NCBI GenBank assembly: GCA_018268935.1
Contig: JAFDVS010000142.1
Coordinates: forward strand, 1-32,150
Direction of reading: 5' to 3'
Length of the DNA stretch: 32,150 bases
Origin: Acidobacteriota bacterium
GTDB lineage: Bacteria; Acidobacteriota; Terriglobia; Bryobacterales; Bryobacteraceae
Shown here: positions 24,790 to 31,662 of the stretch, piece after piece
Position numbering within the stretch: position 1 is the first letter of the stretch
Layout: each line of letters opens with the position of its first letter
Program-made: the position numbers and the translations under genes
The notes under the pieces: generated by a model
Seen by the model: the letters and a program-made list of their open reading frames with translations, nothing else
Told to the model about the DNA's origin: nothing
The model's database searches: none

Positions 24790-27474
24790 TCAAAACTCCC
24801 CTGGCACAAAGTCGAGAGTGTCAAGTTTCGTCGGAGGCGCCAGAAGGCGTAGCAGCGTTTGCAGGGCCGCCCTGTACTTCTGCACCAGGTCAATGTAGTC
24901 GACATCGCCATCCTTCATTTGCGTGATCTGCACCTGAAGTTCCTCGCAGGTCTGCTGCAATTCCTCCACCCGGTCGGAGGCCGCATGCCCCTTGGCCTGG
25001 TGGAAGTCCGTGGTCCTCTTCTTCGACTCCTTATCCGAGCAATCCGAGTAACCAAGCATGGTGCGGATCTCGGCCGAGGCTTTCACGGGGTTCTTGGCGA
25101 CGTAGACAAGCACCGGCGCATGGTCGCTCGTGTCGTCGGTCTTCATTAACTGGAATGCGCGGCTGTCCAAATCAACCGGGAGTATGCTGCCGCTATCCGG
25201 ATCGATGGGGTATGCCCCTTTGATAGGCCACGCACGGGAACAGATGCCGAAATCGGCAACTTGCGCGCGGACCGAGTTGAACGGATCGTATTCCGGTTTC
25301 CAGGTTGGGTGATTCGTCGCGGTTGCAGTCGCAACGATTTCCAGAGACGGCGGTATCTGCTGTTCGAAGTTGATCTTCAGCGCCGGGTCGTTGCGGTCGC
25401 GATTGGCATGGGGTGGCAGATGTTGCGACCTGGAAACCCGCTGCTGTTTGGGCGTGCTGGACGAGTTGTTATTCTCGTCCTCGATGAAGCCCTCCATCTC
25501 TTTCTTTGATTTCCGCCGGGAAGACGACTCCTTCTTCTGCGGGTATGCGACGATCGTCTCGGCGGTGAGATAGTAGTCGCCGACAACCACCCAAAGACCC
25601 CCTTCCGACACGATGCGGTCCAGCACGTTCTTGAGCTGGTGCTGGTAGATGTGAAGGCGATTGAATTCGCTCGTGCCCTGCTCCGGCGATGTATGCACAA
25701 CTCCGAGGCTGAATTTCAGCCCCGTGCATCCGTGGGCAGGACAAAACTTGGTGAGGCGGTAGACCACAACCGGGCGAAACTCGAGTTCCTCGTTCTTGCC
25801 GCGAAAGACGAATGCCTGTTTTTCGTCGAGCCCTTTGACCGTGCCGTCAGAAAAATAAAGGTCGACCTTGGGATCGATGACAAGGTTTTTGGATGGAACA
25901 CCGACCAGAGGGTAGTATTCCTGATAGCGGAACTTCGTGCCCGCGAACTTCTCATAGAGTGCCTCGCCCCTGGCGTGGGCCTTCTTGAGTTCCTCATAAA
26001 CCTTTGCTTTGTCTTTCTCCGAATTCCCTCTGAGCGTGCCGCGCGCATCATCGACAGCGGCGCGCCAGGCCTGATAGTCCTTGAGTAACTCAGGCTCCTC
26101 GAGCGCCTTATAGAACAGCTCCTTGCGTTCGACAAGTTCCTTATTGTCGCCTTTCACTTTCTTGGGGATTGGGAGTGTGAAGCTCTTGTGAAACTCCAGA
26201 CGGCTCAGAGTGCTTTGGCTTTGCAGCAGTGGCCCCCAGTGCAACACGCTGACACCTTTGGGCAGATTGGCGAGTTGCCCGGTAGCAGTGGAGTTGATCT
26301 CCTGCAGGGCCAGCACGTCTAGAGGAGTGGAACCGCCGGCGCACACGGCCGCGATCGCCTCGCGCTTGAGTTTCGATTTGATCTCCGTCGTGGTCGCAGA
26401 GACATGGTTCATGTTCCATGTGCCGATGCGCGCCGTAAATTCGCACGGCACATGCTTCGAGCACGGCGTCACTGTGGACGAGAAACTGTACAGACTGGAA
26501 GTGGCTGTGTACTCGCGCAAAATGCGGCGCGCCCGCATGGATTCGCACTCATGCGTCTGCACGCACTTCTCGCACAGCCCCGCTTTGCACGCGCACTGGT
26601 AGCGCACCGGATTCTTGCACCCGCAGAGAGGCGTGCACGCGTGCCGGCCAAAGCAGGCCAGACAGTAGAGCTTCAGGCACCGGAAACAGAACCGGCGCCG
26701 GTCCGGCGGAGTGTAAGTCCGTTTCTTGCATCCCGGCGACTCGCACGCGCAGGGGTGCGTGTCGATACAGGACCGGCAGAACAGGCGATTGCAGAACTGG
26801 CAGAACCGGTGCACGGCGGATTCACCGCAGTAGCCACACTCGCAGGAGTGGTTTGTGTTGATGCAGTTCTCGCAGAACGGCTTGCTGCAGATGCGGCAGT
26901 GCGCATGCCCATCGTCGGGTTCCGTTTCACAGGCGCAGCAGCATTCATGAAACGAATAGCACTCTGAACAATAAAACTCGCCCTGCTCGGCGCAGATGCG
27001 TTCCACCGCCCGCGGGCCGTGTGCTTCGTGGTCGCAGTCACAGTCGTGACGCTGGGTGTGGCAGGCCGAACAGAAGCTCTTATCGCAACGGCCACAGAGA
27101 ATCATCTTGCGTCCACTGCCGCAATCACAACGGCACACGTGATTGGGCTCGCAGAGATTGCAGTACATTCGGCCACACATTTCGCAGGGCGTGATCTTGC
27201 CTTGTGCCGTACCGTGGTCTTTGGGGCAGATGCAGTTGTGGGTGGTGAAGCAGCAGATGTAGCACAGGAAGGACTTGCACTGCTGGCAGGCGTAGGCGCA
27301 GCGTTCTCCATGCAGTCTGCAGATGCAGGAATGATCCATCAGGCAGCGCCGGCAAAAATCCTCCTGGCAGACGCCGCAGCGGATATCGGGCCACAGCATA
27401 CTATCGCAGCCGCAGGTCTCGCGAACCTCGCGTTGCACCGGTACTTGTTGGGCGGAAGAATTAGGGAATTCCAT
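24790..27474 (-). CDS. Zinc-finger-array / EEP-nuclease fusion protein
   Basis: An 894-residue protein without a signal peptide. Residues 21-312 hold nine tandem Cys/His units of about 33 residues with the pattern CX2CX4CX2CX3-4HXCXC, resembling eukaryotic B-box or RING-type zinc fingers. From about 347 an endonuclease/exonuclease/phosphatase (EEP) fold follows: GTWNMNHV (351-358), DVLALQEIN (386-394, metal-binding Glu392), VVVGDYYL (629-636) and TSDHAPVLVYV (782-792, Asp784/His785). The usual GDxN asparagine is Tyr634. Two helical/charged insertions (about 430-510 and 645-700) interrupt the domain, and residues 833-880 are coiled-coil-like. I start at 27474 because of CCGGAGCG 7 bp upstream; the open frame extends to 27804 but lies antisense-free inside the previous gene. 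It follows the GNAT fusion gene by 14 bp. Substrate (DNA, RNA, phospholipid, inositol phosphate) is unknown. Confidence 0.85.
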   Translation of the reverse strand: MEFPNSSAQQVPVQREVRETCGCDSMLWPDIRCGVCQEDFCRRCLMDHSCICRLHGERCAYACQQCKSFLCYICCFTTHNCICPKDHGTAQGKITPCEMCGRMYCNLCEPNHVCRCDCGSGRKMILCGRCDKSFCSACHTQRHDCDCDHEAHGPRAVERICAEQGEFYCSECYSFHECCCACETEPDDGHAHCRICSKPFCENCINTNHSCECGYCGESAVHRFCQFCNRLFCRSCIDTHPCACESPGCKKRTYTPPDRRRFCFRCLKLYCLACFGRHACTPLCGCKNPVRYQCACKAGLCEKCVQTHECESMRARRILREYTATSSLYSFSSTVTPCSKHVPCEFTARIGTWNMNHVSATTTEIKSKLKREAIAAVCAGGSTPLDVLALQEINSTATGQLANLPKGVSVLHWGPLLQSQSTLSRLEFHKSFTLPIPKKVKGDNKELVERKELFYKALEEPELLKDYQAWRAAVDDARGTLRGNSEKDKAKVYEELKKAHARGEALYEKFAGTKFRYQEYYPLVGVPSKNLVIDPKVDLYFSDGTVKGLDEKQAFVFRGKNEELEFRPVVVYRLTKFCPAHGCTGLKFSLGVVHTSPEQGTSEFNRLHIYQHQLKNVLDRIVSEGGLWVVVGDYYLTAETIVAYPQKKESSSRRKSKKEMEGFIEDENNNSSSTPKQQRVSRSQHLPPHANRDRNDPALKINFEQQIPPSLEIVATATATNHPTWKPEYDPFNSVRAQVADFGICSRAWPIKGAYPIDPDSGSILPVDLDSRAFQLMKTDDTSDHAPVLVYVAKNPVKASAEIRTMLGYSDCSDKESKKRTTDFHQAKGHAASDRVEELQQTCEELQVQITQMKDGDVDYIDLVQKYRAALQTLLRLLAPPTKLDTLDFVPGEF
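26539..27378 (-). repeat. Nine tandem Cys/His repeats inside the zinc-finger nuclease gene
   Basis: First cysteines of the units are at residues 33, 63, 97, 127, 161, 193, 225, 263 and 294, so the period is 30-38 residues. Units 1-4, 6 and 7 carry all seven ligands; unit 5 has Gln164 in place of the second Cys, unit 8 has a spaced last Cys, and unit 9 begins CXC and ends in Ser. About 62 cysteines lie in residues 21-310. Residue sequence between ligands is not conserved, so the repeats are old. Confidence 0.85.
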
Positions 27475-27488
27475 GGGCTGCGCTCCGG

Positions 27489-28370
27489 TTACGCAGATAC
27501 ATGCGCCCGATGGCGGGCCGCGTTCTCCCAATCCGCCGTCGTAAGGAACTCTTCCAGGCTGGCGAGACGCTGCCCCGGATCGAGCCCGGGTGCCGAGAGC
27601 AACTCGCGAACCTTGGGATAAAGATCGAAATGAGGACCGATACACAGAGCGAAGTAAATGAACGCCCGAATCTCCGCCGGCTGACGAAAGCCGAGCGCAG
27701 TGGCGCGAGATGCCGCTGCTTCGGCGCACGCCATCGCCTCCTTGCGGCCGCCCGGAAGCGCCTCCACGATCCCGGGGAACCGTTGCTCCGCCGTGGAAAC
27801 ACAATGACGAACGAATGAATCGAATTCAACGGCGCGAAAAGCGTCCAGTTGCTGGTCGCGAATAGTCAGCATGGGGTCTCCGGAAAACGATGGGAAGTCA
27901 CAGGCAAGCAGGCGGTATGCCGAAATCGGGTTCCTTGCGCTGGTTGCCGCAACGCGCCGGAACCCCAGCTTTTCGGCCACTCTGTGCGAGGCGATGTTGT
28001 GTGCCTCGATCCAGGTGTCGATCCGGCTGACGGGGGTGGATGAGAAAACGAAGCCGAGCGCCAGACGCCCCGCTGCCGTGGCGTATCCCCGGCGGCGGTG
28101 CTCCGGCGCGATCCAATAACTCAGTTGGGCCGATTTGCGGCGCACGTTGATGTGCCCGATACGAATCGAACCTACCGGGCGATGTTGCGGGAATTCGATG
28201 ATCCAACAGTAGGAGGAACCGGCTTGCGCGCAGTGCCGAAGTTGCGCCATCCAGTTGCTGAGCGAAAAGGCCGGATCGGGAACGGGCAGGTGATACGGAT
28301 CCGCATCACAGCCTGCAAACAGCGTGGCGAGAGAATCGGGATCGCAGGCGCCTCCAGGCCTGAGGAACAT
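27489..28370 (-). CDS. GNAT acetyltransferase fused to a MLTIR-type accessory domain
   Basis: A 293-residue protein of two parts. Residues 1-165 are a GNAT N-acetyltransferase: acetyl-CoA loop WIAPEHRRRGYATAAGRLAL (86-105) and the C-terminal EAHNIASHRVAEKLGFRRV (122-140), typical of the RimJ/RimL group. Residues 167-293 start exactly MLTIRDQQLDAF and continue helical (EFDSFVRHCVSTAEQRFPG, FIYFALCIGPHFDLYPKV), resembling small stand-alone proteins that I recall beside T6SS VgrG and phage-tail-like loci; this is memory, not a search. The Met at 27872 is preceded by CCGGAGACCCC, a good ribosome-binding site, so a separate 127-residue product may also be made. The zinc-finger nuclease starts 14 bp downstream. 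The start at 28370 has no clear ribosome-binding site. Confidence 0.8.
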   Translation of the reverse strand: MFLRPGGACDPDSLATLFAGCDADPYHLPVPDPAFSLSNWMAQLRHCAQAGSSYCWIIEFPQHRPVGSIRIGHINVRRKSAQLSYWIAPEHRRRGYATAAGRLALGFVFSSTPVSRIDTWIEAHNIASHRVAEKLGFRRVAATSARNPISAYRLLACDFPSFSGDPMLTIRDQQLDAFRAVEFDSFVRHCVSTAEQRFPGIVEALPGGRKEAMACAEAAASRATALGFRQPAEIRAFIYFALCIGPHFDLYPKVRELLSAPGLDPGQRLASLEEFLTTADWENAARHRAHVSA

Positions 28371-28427
28371 AGTGGAGTAAGAATATCACACTCCTGTCCC
28401 CGGATTGAGATTGCTTAACAGCGGAAT

Positions 28428-28601
28428 TCACATCCAGTATTGCGTTAAGAGCCAGTAGTCTCTGGATTTGCTATTGGAATGCGGCTTGGAATACTTATGG
28501 CCATCCTGGCTCGCACGCGCGGCCCGTGCCCGTTTGGCAGCGGTCTGGCGAATGGCGGACTTTCTCCACTTGTCCAGGCATAGGGGGCCAAACGTCCCCA
28601 T
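28428..28601 (-). CDS. Possible small basic protein, 57 residues
   Basis: Begins MGTFGPLCLDKWRK and is rich in Arg, Lys, Ala and Ser, ending DYWLLTQYWM. It fills most of the gap between the peptidoglycan-binding gene and the GNAT gene on the same strand. The nearest Shine-Dalgarno-like bases (GAGGA) are about 14 bp from the ATG, so translation is doubtful. I recognise no family. It could also be the remnant of a longer gene, since the frame is protein-like for seven codons before the ATG. Confidence 0.35.
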   Translation of the reverse strand: MGTFGPLCLDKWRKSAIRQTAAKRARAARASQDGHKYSKPHSNSKSRDYWLLTQYWM

Positions 28602-28652
28602 AGCCCGCTGGAGTTCCTCGTTAACTCAACTGCGAAGCCATCGCCGGAAGCA

Positions 28653-28886
28653 TCAGAAAGGCTTCAACGTCTGGAGCACCCTGCCCACAAGAGCCTTGCC
28701 GGTCATCGGGCCGGCGATGCCATCCGCCATCAATCCGTTCTGCTTCTGAAAAGCGATGACACGCTGGTTTGTCTTTGGCCCGAAGATCCCGTCCAGCACA
28801 AGCAGGGGCTGGAACGGAATGGAAAAATTCAGCAACTCCTGGAGATTGCGCACATCCGCGCCGGTACTGCCGATTCGTAGCATCAT
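28653..28886 (-). CDS. Stand-alone peptidoglycan-binding domain protein
   Basis: A 77-residue protein that is a single PG_binding_1 domain: LRIGSTGADVRNLQELLNF (3-21), LDGIFGPKTNQRVIAFQKQN (31-50) and DGIAGPMTGKALV (54-66). There is no signal peptide and no catalytic domain, although this domain normally forms a wall-binding part of larger hydrolases. GAGGTGACCT precedes the ATG at 28886 as a strong ribosome-binding site. It starts 15 bp after the stop of the Gly-rich gene, so the two form an operon. Small proteins of this kind occur near contractile injection systems and polymorphic toxins; no such structural genes are in the window. Confidence 0.85.
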   Translation of the reverse strand: MMLRIGSTGADVRNLQELLNFSIPFQPLLVLDGIFGPKTNQRVIAFQKQNGLMADGIAGPMTGKALVGRVLQTLKPF

Positions 28887-28901
28887 AGGTCACCTCGTGG
28901 A

Positions 28902-29597
28902 TTAAAATTTGACGCCCGAGATCCGGGTGTTGGTCACCATGATGGTGACGTTGACTGGAAATTTCGTGGGGGTCACGGCCGAGATATTGAAGGCGAGACC
29001 CATGAAGGTGAGAATGAGCGGGGGCGTGCCGCCGAGCGTTGGGGAGAACAGAAACGTGACCGCTCCACCAACTCCTGTGCCCGCACCGACGCTGATGCCA
29101 AAGTACGGACCGGCGAAATCCGAGGGGCTCCCCAAAATCACCGTAAGTTCTCCACCCGCCGCCGCCCCTGGAGTGTTGAACGTGATGCCCGCTCCGATTG
29201 AGGAAAAGAACCCCACCTCCGGCGTCGTGGACCCGTAGAATCCAAACGACCCGATCGCCGTCGCCACAGCGCCCAGCGAACCAGCCACCCCCAGCGCCCC
29301 CGTGATGTCAACCGAACTGCTGAACTTAACGGCGACCGTCGACGAGATGAGGCTTTTTGAAGGCTTCAACAGCGTGGCAGTTGGTTTCGGAGTCTCCGAC
29401 AAACTCAGAATCTCACTGGCCGTCGACAGTAACGGGCTTACCCCAAGTGTGGTTCCCAGGCTCAATGCCGCCTTCAGAGCCGACTTCTCCGTGGACCCCA
29501 GCGCTTTGCGGCCACGGCCGCTCGGGATCTTCACCGGCAACTGGTTCATGAAATCCCAGTTGTCCAACTGCGTGGCATCTATTTTCATTTGTGTCAT
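28902..29597 (-). CDS. Gly/Thr/Val-rich beta-structured protein, unknown family
   Basis: A 231-residue protein I do not recognise. The first 60 residues are polar (MTQMKIDATQLDNWDF, then PSGRGRKALGSTEKSALKAAL). From about 85 on it is rich in Gly, Ala, Thr, Val and Phe with almost no charge: DITGALGVAGSLGAVATAIG, VGFFSSIGAGITFNTPGAA, FGISVGAGTGVGGAVTFLFS, VNVTIMVTNTRISG. This pattern suggests a beta-barrel or a membrane-active fold, without a signal peptide. The start at 29597 overlaps the stop of a small upstream ORF (ATGA), and GGAGG lies 13 bp ahead. The peptidoglycan-binding gene follows after 15 bp. Confidence 0.75.
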   Translation of the reverse strand: MTQMKIDATQLDNWDFMNQLPVKIPSGRGRKALGSTEKSALKAALSLGTTLGVSPLLSTASEILSLSETPKPTATLLKPSKSLISSTVAVKFSSSVDITGALGVAGSLGAVATAIGSFGFYGSTTPEVGFFSSIGAGITFNTPGAAAGGELTVILGSPSDFAGPYFGISVGAGTGVGGAVTFLFSPTLGGTPPLILTFMGLAFNISAVTPTKFPVNVTIMVTNTRISGVKF

Positions 29598-29725
29598 GTT
29601 GTTTTGAATGCCTCCACTGAGATCATGCGCAGACGGCGGAGGAATCCTGTCATCAAACGCACAAGAAGAAATCGCGGCACAAGGAATGCCGGCCCACCGA
29701 GACGCTGGTCCATGCCGCGGTCCAT
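29594..29725 (-). CDS. Small ORF (43 residues) coupled to the Gly-rich gene
   Basis: Begins MDRGMDQRLGGPAFLVPRF at 29725 behind GAAGGAGGATCGCC, an almost perfect Shine-Dalgarno at 6 bp spacing, and ends in a TGA that overlaps the next gene's ATG. The product is hydrophobic and basic (FLVPRFLLVRLMTGFLRRLR), perhaps one short membrane-associated helix. It could be a leader peptide whose translation opens the downstream start, or a real small protein. No family is recognised. Confidence 0.5.
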   Translation of the reverse strand: MDRGMDQRLGGPAFLVPRFLLVRLMTGFLRRLRMISVEAFKTT

Positions 29726-30391
29726 GGCGATCCTCCTTCGAACCGTTTGCATCCGGAGAGCATCATCAATCTGCAATGGTGCATGGATCGGGAATATCTG
29801 CTCTATGTGCGGCGAGGGATGCGGACCCAGAGCGAACTTGATGTATCGCCAGCGCGTGGGCCATGCGCGATGAGAACCGATGCTGTTTCGCGGAAACAAG
29901 GCGCAACAGTTCCATGCCCCAGCGCCGGCCCCGGAACGGCAACGGAGAGCGAGTCAGGCAAGCAACGTCTTGCCCGGGTGAATCGCCGCCAGTGCTTCGC
30001 CCATCGTGACTAGCGAGCTTTCGTGCCGGCTGGCCAAAACTCGTGCCGGGGGAGACGCCGGCCCGCAAATGAAAATGGACAAGCGCCCCTTCGTGTGAGG
30101 GGGCAGGTTGCGAACCGGTGCCCGTCGCGGCAGACTGTGCTGGGGCGTTGCCAGAGCGATGAGAACGTCCGAATGAGCAGGAACGCCTTACTCTTCTTCA
30201 TCGAGGGCCTTAACGTCTTCCGTGGTTACAGGGCGCAGACAACTGAACGTGGGGAACCCATAGTCCCTCATCTCAATCCATGCGCCTTTGGACCCTTTCG
30301 AGGAAAGCAGGATTAGCTCGCCGATGAAGCCACCTAAGCTACGGTTACGGTCTTTGCATCTTAGTGCAAGCGCACAAAGGTCCCGGCTGCC
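29726..30391. other. 666 bp without a convincing gene; short protein-like fragments
   Basis: No open frame here has both a good start and natural composition. On the minus strand one frame stays open for 67 codons after the PLP-enzyme stop at 30392 (ending TAA at 30188) and reads like protein (ELILLSSKGSKGAWIEMRDY ... EDVKALDEEE) but has no start codon until Met at 30271. The same frame is open again from the TAA to a TGA near 29960, reading VLASRHESSLVTMGEALAAI near its end, also without a usable start. A 49-codon frame at 29766-29915 lacks a ribosome-binding site. Decayed genes or a promoter region for the minus-strand cluster are possible. I see no strong promoter or repeat. Confidence 0.5.
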
Positions 30392-31597
30392 TCAGGCTTT
30401 CTTGAAAATCTCCTGCAGCCGCTTCGCCGCCGGCCGCTCATCACCGGGATCATTCATGAAGCAGGTGAACATCAACCCTTGTGGTGAATAGCGCTGCACG
30501 GCAATCCGCGGATTGCCGTCCCAGAGTTGCTTCTCCACCTGATCGGCGGTCAGTCCCAGTGCCTTTTCATCCCACTGCACAACCAGGCGCCGCACCTTGC
30601 GCGTGCGATCGAACGGCTCCATCGAAGTCTTGATGCCGGGCACCTTGGCGACGGCATCGCGCAGGAACTCCGCCTGGCGCAGATTCTCCTTATCCAGTGC
30701 CTCGAAGTCGAGCTTCGAATACTTCTCCGCAGCCAGCCACAGGCCCACCATTTCCTCGCGGCCCACTTTCATCGGCCGGCCGAGCGAATCCGAATAAGGG
30801 CTCATATTCAGGCGGGCGGCGGAGGTGAGATCCTTGCGCCCGGCGAGAATCCCGGAACATTGCGGCCCCCTCATGTGCTTTCCCCCCGAAACGCAGATCA
30901 GATCCACGCCGGTAGCGGCCAGCTTTCTCAGATTGTCGAACGGTGGAAGCATATTCGCCGCGTCCACCAGAACGGGAACCCCCCGCGGCTTGGTGATCTT
31001 CAAAACATCTTCAAGCGAAATTGTTTTGGGCCACGTGTAGTCGCCCGAAGTGCCCCCCAGCCAGTACATCATCGCTGTCCGGGGATTGATGGCCTCACTC
31101 AGCCGCTCCGGGTTCTCGATGTCGATCATCCGAGCCCCCGCGGTGCGCACGGCGTGATCATAACCGTTGCGGTGCAACTTCAGACACAGCACCTCGTTCT
31201 TCAATCCCGTGGTGTCCGGAATTTGTCGGATCGCTTTCGCATCGGACCCGGCAATGCAGGCGCAGGTGCCGACAGTAATCGCCCCAGCGGTCCCGGTGGT
31301 GACAATCGCCGATTCGGTGCCGATCAACTTGCTCAGCCGCTCCCCGATCTTGTCCTGCAACTCGTCCAGTGAAACGAACGAGCGGGCCGCTTCTTCCATC
31401 GCGGCGTGCAACTCCGGCCAGGCCTTCGATGCGCCGATGGTCGTGTGCGTGCCACGAAAGTTGAGGATGGGCCGTATCCCCAGTTCATCGTAAATCGCAC
31501 GGCTCGATTTGGCGGCGGCGGCACTGGCAGGCGCGGCAAATGGAAGCCAGCGCGTGAACCAGGCCGAAGTGAGAAAGGAACGGCGTCCGCTAAGCAT
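30392..31597 (-). CDS. SelA-like PLP-dependent enzyme, Tat-exported
   Basis: A 401-residue fold-type I PLP enzyme of the SelA / D-glucosaminate-6-phosphate ammonia-lyase-like group. The PLP lysine is probably K240 in VSGGKHMRGPQCSGILAGRKDL, with Asp212 in VPVLVDAANMLPP and a phosphate-binding TGTAGAITVG (101-110). True SelA is longer and cytoplasmic. The N-terminus MLSGRRSFLTSAWFTRWLPF with AASAAA following resembles a twin-arginine signal, so it appears periplasmic, which is unusual but known among acidobacterial members. A start two codons earlier (31603) is possible. The natural substrate is unknown. It is divergent from the lipoprotein gene. Confidence 0.85.
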   Translation of the reverse strand: MLSGRRSFLTSAWFTRWLPFAAPASAAAAKSSRAIYDELGIRPILNFRGTHTTIGASKAWPELHAAMEEAARSFVSLDELQDKIGERLSKLIGTESAIVTTGTAGAITVGTCACIAGSDAKAIRQIPDTTGLKNEVLCLKLHRNGYDHAVRTAGARMIDIENPERLSEAINPRTAMMYWLGGTSGDYTWPKTISLEDVLKITKPRGVPVLVDAANMLPPFDNLRKLAATGVDLICVSGGKHMRGPQCSGILAGRKDLTSAARLNMSPYSDSLGRPMKVGREEMVGLWLAAEKYSKLDFEALDKENLRQAEFLRDAVAKVPGIKTSMEPFDRTRKVRRLVVQWDEKALGLTADQVEKQLWDGNPRIAVQRYSPQGLMFTCFMNDPGDERPAAKRLQEIFKKA

Positions 31598-31602
31598 GTG
31601 CA

Positions 31603-31608
31603 TATAAT
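31603..31608 (+). promoter_or_regulatory. Possible -10 element of the lipoprotein gene
   Basis: A perfect TATAAT in the 65 bp divergent region would start transcription near 31615 and leave a leader of about 48 nt with GGAGGAGTG ahead of the ATG at 31663. No convincing -35 lies 16-18 bp upstream. The reverse strand reads GATTAT at 31609-31604, which would suit a leaderless start of the minus-strand enzyme at 31597. Confidence 0.35.
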
Positions 31609-31662
31609 CACATGAAACGATCTGGATTTGCAGTGTCTCTATTTTGTGGAGGAGTGTAAGCG

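Noticed and set aside
27475..27804. Extension of the zinc-finger protein start to 27804
   Set aside because: Those codons lie inside the GNAT fusion gene in another frame, are Arg/Gly/Ser-rich, and a good ribosome-binding site marks 27474.
28468..28749. A 93-codon plus-strand frame in the cassette gap
   Set aside because: Half of it is antisense to the peptidoglycan-binding gene; no ribosome-binding site or motif.
30392..30394. TGA as a selenocysteine codon, prompted by the SelA-like enzyme
   Set aside because: The family ends at about this point, the following frame does not resemble an extension of it, and no SECIS-like hairpin is evident. The enzyme is SelA-like only in fold.
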